Notes under the pieces: generated by a model
Seen by the model: only the letters and a program-made list of their open reading frames with translations
Told to the model about the DNA's origin: nothing
The model's database searches: none
Shown here: positions 34,256-46,727 of the stretch, in pieces
How positions within the stretch are numbered: the first letter of the stretch is position 1
Layout: each line of letters starts with the position of its first letter
Made by a program: the position numbers and the translations under genes
Source: Topomyia yanbarensis
Taxonomy: Eukaryota; Arthropoda; Insecta; Diptera; Culicidae
NCBI RefSeq assembly: GCF_030247195.1
Contig: NC_080671.1
Coordinates: 98,939,845-99,003,844 of the forward strand
Direction of reading: 5' to 3'
Length of the DNA stretch: 64,000 nucleotides

Positions 34256-34437
34256 TAAGTTTTTGTTATATAACCTATGCCAATTTTGGCAATTCATCAA
34301 AAATAATACTACACCAGTCTGGTTTCTCCTCATACTCAGTTCAGAAGCGAAAAATCGCTCCGCTGCAATAGCAGGGCACGCAATAAAATCTACCTGTGTG
34401 TTGTTTTGTCTTTTAGCCAACACAAAATTTCTACCCA

Positions 34438-35113
34438 GTGTGTGTGAAACGAGAACAAACAATGAGTCCAGTAAGACCATCGATTCGAGATGTGGAGCAA
34501 TTGTTGAAGGTGAACATGAAGGTCAATGGAGCAGAAGTTAGTGCTGTGCAATTTCACCATCTACGTCATTCTGTACTAATTATGTTCAAAACCATTTTCC
34601 AAGCAGAATCATTTGCTTCGCAGAACAACTTGAAACACGCATATATAGACGATTGAAGTAAAGCTACATGACCTTGCACCGCGCATTAATGCTAGCGTTA
34701 TCAAACATCACGTGTCAAAATACGGAGAAGTGGACACCGTTAAGGAAGACACTTGGAGGGACTTCTTCACAGGGCTTCGGGACGGCGTGCGTGTGGTGAG
34801 AATGCGTCCGACTAAACCTTTCCCTTCCTACCTGACCATCCAATGCAAATCAATCCAAGGTGTCACATATAGTCAGCGAACATTAGTCACGTACCCGGTA
34901 CAGATACCTACGTGCCAATTATGCGATCAGCCGCTACACCACGGAAAACCTTGCGCAGACGCTGCTAAGAAAATTGCATCTGTTACAAGCAAGATCGATA
35001 AACAGTCGTCGTATGCTAAACCACAACTGGTTGCTAAACCAACGACTGCAGATCGGGCAGTAACAAACAATAAATCAATGATGATCGTACCCAGTAGCAG
35101 TAAACCAACTTGA
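34438..35113 (+). pseudogene. Gag-like ORF1 of another LINE, frameshifted and 3'-truncated
   Basis: The N-terminal part (34462-34656) reads MSPVRPSIRDVEQLLKVNMK and FHHLRHSVLIMFKTIFQAES. After a frameshift and about 50 bp, MSKYGEVDTVKEDTWRDFFT, GVRVVRMRPTKPFPSYLTIQ and a single Cys-rich motif, CQLCDQPLHHGKPC, follow, then a Lys/Ser/Thr-rich tail ending at 35113. This layout (small RRM-like region plus one short knuckle) is seen in mosquito LINE ORF1 proteins. No ORF2 follows, since a palindromic element begins right at the stop codon. Confidence 0.6.
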
Positions 35114-36435
35114 ATGTAATTTCATGATGGAGAAATTATCAGCAAAAAAGTTTTTCTAACAATAACCTTATACATGTTTTTAAATTTGATACTAATTGAC
35201 ATACAAAACTGTAATTTTATTACAGAATATAATTTTAAGTATCATTTTAAATCAAAATGCATTTAACAAATATCTTCCAAAATGCGATAGTTTTCGAGAT
35301 ATTTGGAATTTTGCACCAACAAAAACAATTAATTCATGTAATTATGTCCTTTTTAAAAGTCATTCGCGTTACCCCATCATAAATCTGTCAAAATTGTATT
35401 TGGATCATGGAGAAACTTTTAATAAAAAGTGTTCCTAACAAAACTTTTGACAAATTTTAGTATGAATTTGCAGTAAAAAGTACAATTTTATTTTTGAATA
35501 TGATTCTAAACCCCATTTTAAATCAAAATGCTCATAACAAAAAATAATGAAATGTAGTAGTTCTCGAGATATTATAAATTTTGTTTTAACAAGACAATTA
35601 TTTCGTTTTATTACGAACTTTTCAGAAGTTATTCGCGTTTCTCCATCGACAACAATTAGTTTTTCGTAAGGCCCATAACATTTCCTATAACTTTCCCATT
35701 GACATCAAGGCGATATTGTAAACCGTTTGAAAGCTATACAAAAACAATCAAAATATGATTCAACCATAGGATCTGATGATTAAACTATATAGTTGAATTA
35801 TATTTTGGTTGTTTTGTATAGCTTTCAAATGGTTTACAATGTCGCCTTGATATCAATAGGAAAGTTATAGGAAATGTTATGGGCATTACAAAAAACTAAT
35901 TGTTGGTAATAAAACAAAATTTAAAATATCTCGAGAATTTTTACATTTCAGAAAATTTTTGTTATAAGTATTTTGATTTAAAATGGCGTTTAGAATCATA
36001 TTCAAAAATAAAATTGTACTTTTGACTGCAAATAGTATGAATTATAAAAAATTGTCAGAAGTTGTTGTTAGGAAAACTTTTTATTGAAATCTTCTTCATG
36101 ATCCAAATACACTGAAAAAGCTTCTTTTATGTCTTTAAAACGATAAACATTAGACTTTTGACAATTTATGATGGAGTAACGCGAATAACTTTTTCAAAGG
36201 ACATAATAACATGAATTAATTGTTTTTGTTGAAGCAAAATTTCAAATATCTCGAAAACTGTCGCATTTTTTAAGATATTTGTTAAATGCATTTTGATTTA
36301 AAATGATTCTTAGACTTATATTCTGTAATAAAATTACAGTTTTGTATGTCAATTAGTATTAAATTTAAAAATATGTATAAAGTTATTGTTAGAAAAACTT
36401 TTTTGCTGATAATTACTCCATCATGAAATTACACT
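35113..36435. mobile_element. 1.3 kb palindromic foldback element
   Basis: The two halves are inverted copies around about 35775: TGTAATTTCATGATGGAG (35115) against CTCCATCATGAAATTACA (36417), AAATGCATTTAACAAATATC (35255) against GATATTTGTTAAATGCATTT (36275), and TTCCTATAACTTTCCCATTGA (35682) against its near-complement at 35850. Arms are about 650 bp and diverged from each other by an estimated 15-25%. No coding capacity. The stretch 35363-36320 reappears at 39895-40852. Confidence 0.8.
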
Positions 36436-38617
36436 CAAAATGTTTCTTTTTTCTTTAGATTTTTGTTGGCAAAATATAAAAAATTAGAAAAAATGTTTTT
36501 TTCGTAATTTAAATTTTTATCATAAATTTTTGTTTTTGTGAAAAACGACAACATTTTTTTCAGTGCATATTTTTTCGTGCAGAAGTATTCATTACCTGTA
36601 ACTCGTTCTCAAATAGTTTTACTGTATAAAATAGTGTAATCGAACAAAAAAAGTGAAATTATAAATTATAGAAACGTTTACGCCCTTTTAAAAAATTACG
36701 CTTGAGTCAAGATAATCTTATAGACTATGGACAATGTTTAGTCTTCCATGCCGGTTGAACCTGTAAAGTTTTATCGGAATCTAAGATGGTCGGTCACGAT
36801 TTCAGAGATTTTCGGACGGACCTTCGTGGAATTCCTCACGAGAGAAGGCAGGCGGACTGACCCCCAAGTTGCAAAGGATAACGCAACTAATGCGTCACCG
36901 CCAAGTAAAAGGATCGCAACACACAGCAGCAAGCTGCGTCAACAAGACCCAGTAACTTAGTTTTCATTTTTACATCTTGTAAAAACACAAAAGATCCACG
37001 ACGCAATTGTGCTAACGCATTGAGCTGAGTCAAATAAATTAAAAGAAAAAAAAATACTGTTCCAAAAATTAAAACCATTCAAGTGTGATTAGGTGACAAA
37101 TTGTTTTTCGGAAAATGATGGAAAGTGGCGTTTTCGCTTGTCTTTAGTACGTCAGGATAGGGATTAATGAGCATTTGATGTTTTTTTTTGTACTAACAAT
37201 TATACAAATAACGATCACTTTGCTAATGAAATAAAGTCTATAACTATTTTTTGAAGAGTTAATTGTTACTAATTACTTCTAGAAGGCTACTGAGGAGATT
37301 TTATAGGGTTTTCCAGACAAGATAAGAAGAATTTCAACGGGACTACGAAGAAAGTTAATAAGATCATAATGATTATAATTTCTTAGTTGTGAAAATATGC
37401 AAATGCAAAGTACAATAGAGACCCACGCGCAAAATAGCCATCAAAGGCACCGTGTCAAATGAATGTGTTGAAGAAGTAAAAAAAATGCCAGAAATAATGG
37501 TTACAAGTCGGTGAATCATAGTTGGATGAATCGCAGTTTTCTCTGCGTCCTAACCCCATACCCGTTAGTAGTACGGGCACCGGCTTTATTTTGACAATTC
37601 CAATTCGCCACGAACGTTTGGATAGCACAGTAAATAGTTCCGGCACACAGAGACCATCAACTGTTGTTCGTAAGCAAACATAGAGACCAGACATAAAAAT
37701 GTGGGTGCAAGGTATCTATACTAACATCAATATTTTATTAAACTGCGAAAGTTTTTAGGTGTGACACTAGCTGATACATCTTTAGACAGCTTCGTACTGT
37801 GCAGTTCAATAAAGAAAGTTCGTTTGTCTTTTGTACATCATAACTGACAGTTATATCTTATTACCTTTCCTAGCTAAACACTAGAATGGTTAGAACTGCT
37901 CTACTGTTGGGGTAGGGAGTCTCACTTTTCAGAATTATTAAATGCCGTCTCCAACAATTCAAAACAAGTTCGAATAAATGTTTCCGTTTATTTTCCAAGT
38001 AATTTTTCAGTTTGTGTTGTCAGCTGATGTTTCGCGGTTGCAACCGTAAAATATGATCATTGACCCATAGCGATAAAAGTAACAACAGCGGCGCCTCAAC
38101 TCTCACCAAACCTTGTACCTACCATACATATGTGATATTTTGAGGCTGCAAGCGTGATTCACCAGCCCATATGATTTTGGATCTGGTGGTAACTGGTTAT
38201 CACAGTCGCTCAACAATAGATAGACGAGAATCGAAAGAGTCGTTACTTGGCCTCCGTGAATTTGTAAAAATAGTCGAAGCTTCCAACAAATATGGTACAT
38301 GATATCGGTCACTCACAGGTCAATGCTACAGGTGTTGCATTTTGATGGTTGATTGAATGTTTTGTCGTTCCATGGCGTTGCGGTGCTGAACCTCGCAAGA
38401 TTATTCGGTTTGTTTTCACGGTGATTTAAAGGTAAATTAATAATTACAATTCCGGTCTGTTTGACTGTTCAACTTGAAACAGGTACATGGAAGCGGGAAC
38501 CAATGACCAATCATTTATCCATACACAGCTGAGATAACCTACAAAAAAACCTTTGCCAAACAACTTGGAATTTGCCCATTACGCTTTTGTGCGCTAATCC
38601 CAGCTCCGACGCGTCCG
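36436..38617. other. Repeat piece (36530-36960) then intergenic DNA
   Basis: 36530-36960 is the partner of the repeat at 13450-13930. The rest, up to the promoter-like region, is AT-rich with no supported gene. The frame at 37455-37694 (minus) has no recognisable domain. Confidence 0.35.
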
Positions 38618-38930
38618 ACGTCAGAGTGATGAATAGTGCGGAAGAGGTTACGCTGATCAGTCGACGCTGATCCCACCGACCGGTTGGTCCTAAATTGAAA
38701 TTTGGTCGTGGCTAGCTTGCCAGATACCGTGACGGACGGGTTTGCCTGTGCAAAAAATAAGTGTTTATACTTCGTTGAACGCTTTGCGAACGCTGTGTCC
38801 GGTGAGCGAGTGCGGAAAAAGGCGGGTTACCGATTTTTTTATTAGGTGACATGAATTTGCGTAACGCGACTAACTTATGATTGAATATCGATCGCGTTAG
38901 ATAAACGAATCAAAAAGTCAGTGTGCTGAG
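38618..38930 (+). promoter_or_regulatory. Core promoter (Inr + DPE) and non-coding first exon proposed for paralogue 2
   Basis: TCAGTC initiator with A at 38659 (+1) and GGTCC at +28 to +32 (38686-38690), an exact match to the arthropod DPE consensus RGWYV at its strict spacing. No TATA box at -30, as expected for DPE promoters. The region aligns without gaps to 14912-15000 upstream of paralogue 1. A donor GAG|GTAAAA at 38930/38931 would end a 272-nt exon that contains a 9-codon upstream ORF (ATGAATTTGC, in the exon). The matching acceptor TTTTTCTCGTTTATTGTCAG ends at 48365. The splice link is inferred. Confidence 0.5.
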
Positions 38931-39018
38931 GTAAAATATTTCTCCATTAAGTGTTACAATTATTATATTTTAATGGTGATTTTTGGTATGTCGTGAATGC
39001 TTGAGCAGTTTACAAGTA

Positions 39019-42000
39019 GAGTAAAGCCATGTCAAGTGATCCTCGATTTTTTCGCAAAATCACCGATTTTCATGAGATATGTTTTATTGTATAGGGATTA
39101 TGGTAAACAGCTTTTGGTATAAATATTTCGTTAAAACTCCTTTTTTCCTTTGAGATATTAACCCTTAAACTTTATTGCATGATAAAATTGTAAAATTTAT
39201 ATCTCAAAACCTACTGAAGATAATTAAATGAATTTTTGTACACTTATGGAATGATATTTACACTATCTCATAAAAATAATTTTATAATATAGTTATGTGA
39301 ATAACGGTACTTTGCATCTACTTAAAAATTTTAATTGTATTTTTTCTTGCGTTCTTCACGCTAAAAAATTTCAAACGGTATGTCAAATTACGCGTCAATC
39401 TCTCACCTTCAATAATCTGTATTGATAATTTTTCATTTTTATTTCTATCGAGAGTTATGGATGATTTTGTAACGGTGCGTACCATCAACGCACGGCCCAC
39501 TTTGATGCAGCCCGGTGTAACTTACACATTGGCAACGCCGCATGTCCCAACGTCCTACTGCGCATCGCGTAGGAAACGTGCATCGCATGAGTAAATAAAA
39601 CCACATCTCTAGATTGGTGCTAAAGACCAAACTTTTATATACGGATTATCAAAGGTTAAGGTTTTCTGGATATTTTGAGATACTTTTAGATTTTTTTTTG
39701 ACCGAGGTGCACAACAAAAACAATTTTGTTTAATGAATACTTTTTTATTATAATTTAACGTTACTAGAAATTAAACTGTATCGCAAAGAACCGAAACATA
39801 ACTCATATAATACGCTTATGTTATTGCCATCTTCGAAGACACTTTTGTTATGGCATTTTCGTTTTTGACAGTGTACACCAGTATTGTCGGGGCTTTCGCG
39901 TTACCCCATCATAAATCTGTCAAAATTGTATTTGGATCATGGAGAAACTTTTAATAAAAAGTGTTCCTAACAAAACTTTTGACAAATTTTAGTATGAATT
40001 TGCAGTAAAAAGTACAATTTTATTTTTGAATATGATTCTAAACCCCATTTTAAATCAAAATGCTCATAACAAAAAATAATGAAATGTAGTAGTTCTCGAG
40101 ATATTATAAATTTTGTTTTAACAAGACAATTATTTCGTTTTATTACGAACTTTTCAGAAGTTATTCGCGTTTCTCCATCGACAACAATTAGTTTTTCGTA
40201 AGGCCCATAACATTTCCTATAACTTTCCCATTGACATCAAGGCGATATTGTAAACCGTTTGAAAGCTATACAAAAACAATCAAAATATGATTCAACCATA
40301 GGATCTGATGATTAAACTATATAGTTGAATTATATTTTGGTTGTTTTGTATAGCTTTCAAATGGTTTACAATGTCGCCTTGATATCAATAGGAAAGTTAT
40401 AGGAAATGTTATGGGCATTACAAAAAACTAATTGTTGGTAATAAAACAAAATTTAAAATATCTCGAGAATTTTTACATTTCAGAAAATTTTTGTTATAAG
40501 TATTTTGATTTAAAATGGCGTTTAGAATCATATTCAAAAATAAAATTGTACTTTTGACTGCAAATAGTATGAATTATAAAAAATTGTCAGAAGTTGTTGT
40601 TAGGAAAACTTTTTATTGAAATCTTCTTCATGATCCAAATACACTGAAAAAGCTTCTTTTATGTCTTTAAAACGATAAACATTAGACTTTTGACAATTTA
40701 TGATGGAGTAACGCGAATAACTTTTTCAAAGGACATAATAACATGAATTAATTGTTTTTGTTGAAGCAAAATTTCAAATATCTCGAAAACTGTCGCATTT
40801 TTTAAGATATTTGTTAAATGCATTTTGATTTAAAATGATTCTTAGACTTATATACTTATATACTCATTCAAACTTCAGTCTATCTCTTTTTTTCACTATA
40901 CCGGTGAATACCAGGTTAAAAACGAAAACGTTATTAGTCGATGTTTCATCCAAATTCATTACTAGTCTACAACATTATGCAGGAAAATGGAACATTTTAT
41001 GAAAACAGCATTTTACTTCGCTTGTTTATGTCCACTGAGTGATCTTACTTATAAACAACGAATTGTCTTGCAAAAAAAATTACTTTGAATCTGTTTTCAA
41101 TCGCATTGGCATGTTTTCTTTATCGCTATTGCTTCTGTCAATTCTGTTAATTAGTGGTTCTCCAAGTTCTAGTAAGATATTATTTACTTCATCAAATTTC
41201 AGTAAATCATGAACGATTTATAATTCAAAATCTTCATTACTTTTTTAACGAAATACAGTATTCGGTTGGTCGAACCATATTTATAACATAAAAACAAACG
41301 AATGTTTTGTGAGCAAATATACTGTGCTAACACCTAGACAGAACCAACTGACGATAAAAAGTGGTAAAATATGTCAATTTGCAAAAAAAAGTCATATACA
41401 TGCAGATTCAAACATGCCCATTGCTCAAGTTTGCACAGCAACTGCCAACATCCGAGCGCGCCGGTTTGAGAGTTTGAATGACAGAAAATTAAATAATTCC
41501 TGAAAAATATAACACTAAAAACCATGCAAATTACTCGGAATATGTTCACCTTTAAACATCCGCACAGAAAAGCTTATCTTTTTGCTCTAATATCGAAGAT
41601 GGCAATTTTGGGCATAAGGTATGCTCTGCCAAAGCGATACGCAGTAGGACATTGCTACATGCGGCGTTGCCAATATGTAAGTTCGCGCGGGCTGCATCAA
41701 AGTGGGCCGTGCGTTGATGGTACGCACCGTTACAAAATCATCCATAACTCTCGATAGAAACAAAAATGAAAAATTATTAATACAGATTATTGAAGGTGAG
41801 AGATTGACGCGTAATTTCACATATCTTTTGAAATTTTTTAGCGTGAAGAACACAAGAAAAAATACAATTAAAATTTTTAAGTAGATGAAAAGTACCGTTA
41901 TTCACATAATTAAATTGTAAAATTATTTTTATGAGATAGTGTAAATATCATTCCATAAGTGTACAAAAACTCATTCAATTATCTTCAGTAGGTTTTGAGA

Positions 42001-42183
42001 TATAAAATTTACAATTTTATCATGCAATAAAGTTTAAGGGTTAATATCTCAAAGGAAAAAAGGAGTTTTAACGAAATATTTATACCAAAAGCTATTTACC
42101 ATAATCCCTATACAATAAAACATATCTCATGAAAATCGGTGATTTTGCGAAAAATTTGAGGATCACTTGACATGGCTTTACTC
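39019..42183. mobile_element. 3.2 kb foldback element, flanked by AGTA
   Basis: Outer arms of about 570 bp are inverted copies: GAGTAAAGCCATGTCAAGTG (39019) against CACTTGACATGGCTTTACTC (ending 42183), and the 39130-39590 block against 41700-42080. Weaker symmetry continues inward (39859-39893 against 40895-40935). AGTA flanks both ends, a possible 4-bp target duplication. The centre is a truncated copy of the palindrome at 35113-36435. The element lies in the proposed first intron of paralogue 2. No transposase frame is seen. Confidence 0.7.
39895..40852. repeat. 958-bp block apparently identical to 35363-36320
   Basis: Line-by-line comparison at a fixed offset of 4532 shows no difference that I could see and no indel over 958 bp. 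The match starts at TTCGCGTTACCCC and ends at CTTAGACTTATA. It contains the core of the palindrome but lacks the outer 250 bp of its left arm and 115 bp of its right arm. Confidence 0.85.
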
Positions 42184-43053
42184 AGTAGCATTGAGGTCCA
42201 GAGACTTTATTTACAGTAGTACGGCTGTCTGAAGTGGATTATTTCTAACGTATATTGTCAGATACCGCTGTTTATTTATTTTGTGTCGACGCTTCGGGCA
42301 AGGTTCCGTTCATAGCGGTTTGTAGTGGAAAAAACTGCCAACGGAAAATCTAAAAGTCGAGGGAATGGTGACTACTTTTTTGTTAAGAATATCTTCCATA
42401 TATATATGATCCAGTTTTCTGTATATAATTCTAAATAATGCTCAAGTTCCTTCAAATATCCTCTATAATTCATAAAGCATAGATCCTCATCAATAGGAAA
42501 AAATAATGAAAGTATTGCCTAGTTGCTTCTTTTTCGCAAGGATGATATTAAAAAGTTGAACGTGTGATTGAAAAATTGTGATGCACTTTTTTAATTAAGA
42601 GAACTCATCGTCCAAAGATTGCTATAGTTCAAGGATTGAAAACACAGTTAAGAAAAATCGAGGCCTATTAGTTCTTAATCTCACTAAACAGGTAGGGAAT
42701 GGGTTACACTACCTGTAAATTGAATGTTGAAAGAACAAACCGTTGCCAGGTTTGATTGTAGATGTTAAACATTCCTTTCAGAATTTATCTTCATCTTCAT
42801 GTGCTTCCATCGGACACGCATGAAATTACACATTTTAGACTCCTTTGATTGAATAGCTCTTTTTCAGTTGTTAGTGACGCATGCGATGTGATTTTTGGCC
42901 CACTTCAACGTTTTCTTTGTGTTCTTTGCTAACAACCGCGGTTTCTTGAGCACGACTCTGTCAATCAAACTATGTTGAATAAATTCTGAATTGTTTGTTG
43001 TGTGTAAAACAATATATCTATCCGCGGAGTACAGGTATTGGCTGTTGGATATA
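42184..43053. other. Intronic or intergenic, no gene seen
   Basis: AT-rich DNA between two mobile elements in the proposed first intron of paralogue 2. No coding region or terminal repeat recognised. Confidence 0.35.
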
Positions 43054-43952
43054 GGGGAGCCCGGGGCCAGCTGGCGGTTGGGGTAAGTTGGCGGAATCCC
43101 CTTTTCTCCGTTTCCGTTAGACATAAAGCGCTGTCTCTCGTTGTGAGCCTCAAGTAACGTGAAACGCATTATCCAATGTGTTTTTGTTGTAAAACATTTT
43201 GTTTTGTAGAAGCTATGGGCGATATTGTGTTTTTGAGCATAATTTGTAAATTTTCTTAATTTTAAACATGTTGTGTTATTTAAGGTGGTTTTCAATATAT
43301 TCCCCGAATGTTATTTAAGGTGGTTTTCAATATATTCCCCGAATGATTATATTTTTCGATAGTGCGTGAAAAGAGCTTTCAGTATCCGTATAGATATTAC
43401 TCCTATCCATACACAAAAGTAATTTTTTAAATCCTTTGTTATAAAAAGTGCGGTCGGGATAAGTTGGTGGTGACGCACACGGGGCAAGTTGGCAGTACTA
43501 TTTACAGTGCAAAAATAGTCATCAAATATTTTCATTTCTGGAATTCACTCTAAAGTAAGAGAAACTTTTTCTTGTGTCTCTCGTCAATGCAGGGGACAAT
43601 TATTTCGGCCAATCGCCTGAAGAATTTTGAAAATTTGCTTTTGAATATGGAGTACGCGTCGAAGTCAAAATGATGGGGTATTAAGACTGAAATATAATGA
43701 AAAGTGTCGAATAATATACATTTTTATTGAAAAGACAATCGGCACTTTTCATAAGGACCACTGATGTAATTGAATTTCCATTTCATTGCTTATTTTTTGG
43801 CATTCCGCCATCTTACCCCACACATACCGCCAACTTACCCCGGGGCTGGGGCCGACAGTCTGCTCTTTCATGGAACGTGCTCTATTATGCAAGAACTACC
43901 AACATCAAAGCGGTAAAAAATGAAAACACCGCCAACTAGCCCCGGTCTCCCC
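43054..43952. mobile_element. Non-autonomous element with GGGGAGNCCGGGG ends, TA duplication
   Basis: Ends GGGGAGCCCGGGGCCAGCTG (43054) and TAGCCCCGGTCTCCCC (ending 43952) are inverted and flanked by TA (43052-43053 and 43953-43954). The sequence GGGGTAAGTTGGCGG near the left end recurs inverted (CCGCCAACTTACCCC near 43828) and as GGGCAAGTTGGCAG inside. About 900 bp, no coding capacity. Its terminal plan resembles the element at 59421-60667. Confidence 0.7.
43276..43345. repeat. Perfect 35-bp tandem duplication
   Basis: Two adjacent identical 35-bp units beginning TTATTTAAGGTGG and ending TCCCCGAATG, inside the GGGGAG-ended element. Perfect identity points to a recent slippage event or an assembly artefact. 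Confidence 0.9.
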
Positions 43953-44071
43953 TACTATTAGGAGTCTTGCAATCAAAATTTGATCAAACGGGAATGCGCG
44001 TGAATTGATTATTGATTAATTAGTTTTTAGTATAATATTATTTATTTTGAAGTTCAACTGGACGATGTTAA

Positions 44072-44296
44072 GTCAGACGGGACTAAGTCGCAAAATATAA
44101 GAAAAATGAGATAATGATAGCATTGGATAAAGAATATCGTCAGCTACATTCGACTTTTGCCAGATTTGAAATATGTAACAATAAACAAGAATTACGGCGA
44201 AAATCAATTTCCAATCATAATGTAAAGGATGCTGCGATTCAAACTTTGAACTCGTTTTTCTCGAAACCAATATTTTGTCACTTAGTCCGGTCTGAC
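44072..44296. mobile_element. MITE with TTAA duplication
   Basis: A 225-bp element with inverted ends GTCAGACGGGACTAAGTCGC and CACTTAGTCCGGTCTGAC and TTAA on both sides (44068-44071 and 44297-44300). TTAA target sites are used by piggyBac-type transposases. No coding capacity. Confidence 0.7.
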
Positions 44297-44432
44297 TTAA
44301 CACCGACCAATTGATACTATATAGCGTTGCGAAACTTAACCTTTTGTTTCAACTGACTTCGCATCCGATTCTTAGTGTACTGAGCGAGGTGCAACGATCA
44401 TTCCGACCACCGAAAACCTGTCGGACGAGTGA

Positions 44433-46719
44433 TAGAGATGGTCGGGTTCGGGTTTTTGGACCCGAAACCCGGACCCGACCCGAACCCGACGGGTTTCGGG
44501 TCGGGTTCGGGTTCTGTAAATTAAAGCTTCTCGGGTTCGGGTCGGGTTCCGGGTGTTCAAATTTGAAATTCTCGGGTTCGGGTCGGGTCCGGGTTTTTGA
44601 AATTTTGAACTTTCGGGCTCGGGTCGGGTTCGGGTTCTTCAAATTACAAATTATCGGGGTCGGGTCGGGTTCGGGTTTTGAACAAAACCATCCAACCATT
44701 TCATGACAGTCTTTTTTGTAGTAATGAATTATACTAAAATCAATCGTAAAGTAACCTGTTTAAAAATATTCGCGTTTTGACTATTTAATTATGTAATATT
44801 TCATTTTGTATAGAGTAAGTCTTTAAAATACGTCAAAATTCCCTTTTTTCTTCATATTGCTATAACTCCGGTAGTTTCAAATCGATTTTGACCATTTATA
44901 CGATCTTGTAAAGACTTTTAAATTTCCCTTTGAACAATTTTTTTTCAAAAACCGCTCAAAAAGCGTATTTGTTCCGATGCTTTTTTGAAAACCAAACGCC
45001 AATACAAACGTTAAAAATACAGCAATATGTAGTAACGGAGATGAAACAGGAAGGCGTCGAAGGAATAGGTAGAGCCGGTGCATTATACGTGTATATAAGT
45101 AAGTATGTTCCAGAGCCTGGGCTGCAGAAGATAACAAATCGAATGATGCGTTTTGCATACTATATACAAATCATATTCATGAATGTATTTTGCCTCTTTA
45201 ATCCGCAAAAGCAAAAATTACGATACCAATCCAAGCGCATTTTCTAGTTACTTTGGTATAGTTTGTTATATCAAATAACAGATACTATTATTCGACAGAG
45301 TTGGAACCTATACAATTTTACACAAGTTTCTTGCTTTCTATGTATCGATATTTTGCTTTGAAAAAAAGATAAATTTTTTTTTAATTATGTACACATGACA
45401 AAACACTAACGCAAACGGGTTTGGGTGGTACATTTGTACCCCAAACAAACTTTGAGCGAGCACTGTTAAGTTGGTCAAATGAAACAAATAGGTTGTACCT
45501 GCTTTAACGGAAGTTTAATAATCAAATGGGTTTATGATAAAGATTGCTTGCAATTTAAATAAACTATAACAGAAAATTAAGGATTTGGTGGTACTTTGGT
45601 GCCATTATGGAGGCTCAAATTTAAAAAGGGCGCATTATTTTTTTTTAAAGCGGATAGTTTAGGCCAAATCTATTTTCTAGAGACTGTCTTTGTTCCATCA
45701 GACCTAAACCTAGCTTCACTTCCGCCAGGTTCCGTTGTTCATGACACTCATATGGTGATGGTATAATAGCACCACTATCAAATCATTGGTACATATATGA
45801 AACAAGCACTTTCTGTCAGATTGTTCCCGGGCTGAGCTGTTTGCATGATCCGGATTCCTTCATGAAAATACATGAATTTCCACGAACTTAAGGAATTGAT
45901 CGCAGAAATTTTGTGTGTTCTGTTGAAGCAATTAACGGATTTTTAAAAGTTTGGAGTCGTTCCGAGAGCTCCATTGGGGAAGTCGAAGCATCTCTACTGG
46001 CGCGCTTACCGTATAACCTGAAGCATAAAATAACTTAGATACCCCATCATAGATCGTCCTAACGCTAATGATGGGACATCAAGTACACGTCAAAAAATCT
46101 TGATTGATACCCTTCGATACAGGTTTGACCCTACCAACCAGTAACGTGGGTGACGTCATGTAAACTGTCGAATACGAATTGCCAATTGCCATAGCTTAAT
46201 TTAATACATGTAATAAATTATACGAAACTGCCTTGCAGGAATGGTTTCTGATAAAAAAATTAGAAATTTTGGTTAAGGACGACGGACAAGGTTGTTGGAA
46301 ACTGTGAACAAGCTTTCTGTTTCTCCATGAGTTAGCCGCCGATTTAACTTAATTTCCAGTTAAAATATCGACGATTTATAAGTTTCTCAGAACATTACAA
46401 ATTCGACGTTCAATAATGCTAAATATAAATGCGGATTCTACTCGGCAGTGATTTGTTTTGCCATATACAGATATAACTCAATGCGTATGTTGCAACTTCA
46501 GATTCGAGTGATTCTACTTGATGAGCCTAGGGTCCAGATCGGGTGCCTAGCATTAAAAATCTTCGAGATCTTTGGTTGATTCTCCGTAGCAAGTTGGATT
46601 CGGATCGGGCTTCTTAAATTTTAAACTTTCGGGTTCGGATCGGGTTCGGGTTTTCAAATTTTAAGATTCGGGTTCGGGTCGGATTCGGGTTCGAAAAAAT
46701 TGAAACCCGACCATCTCTA
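44433..46719. mobile_element. hAT-type element, 8-bp duplication ACGAGTGA
   Basis: A 2287-bp element with inverted ends TAGAGATGGTCGGGTTCGGG and AAACCCGACCATCTCTA, flanked by the direct repeat ACGAGTGA (44425-44432 and 46720-46727). Both subterminal regions are arrays of CGGGT(T/C)CGGG units. No clear transposase frame is seen in the interior, which is AT-rich, so it is likely non-autonomous or heavily decayed. Confidence 0.8.
44443..44680. repeat. Subterminal CGGGTTCGGGTCGGG minisatellite of the hAT element
   Basis: At least five degenerate units of about 45-50 bp, each a GC-rich CGGGTTCGGGTCGGGTTCGGG core followed by an AT-rich spacer (AAATTxxAAATT). A shorter array of the same units is present, in the same orientation, at 46630-46700 near the other end. 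Repeats like this often bind transposase in hAT elements (inference). They create a spurious Gly/Phe- or Pro/Arg-rich frame on each strand. Confidence 0.75.
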
Positions 46720-46727
46720 ACGAGTGA

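Noticed and set aside
44311..44706. 131-codon Gly/Phe/Arg-rich frame (+) and 116-codon Pro/Arg-rich frame (-)
   Set aside because: Both are translations of the CGGGTTCGGG minisatellite at the end of the hAT element.
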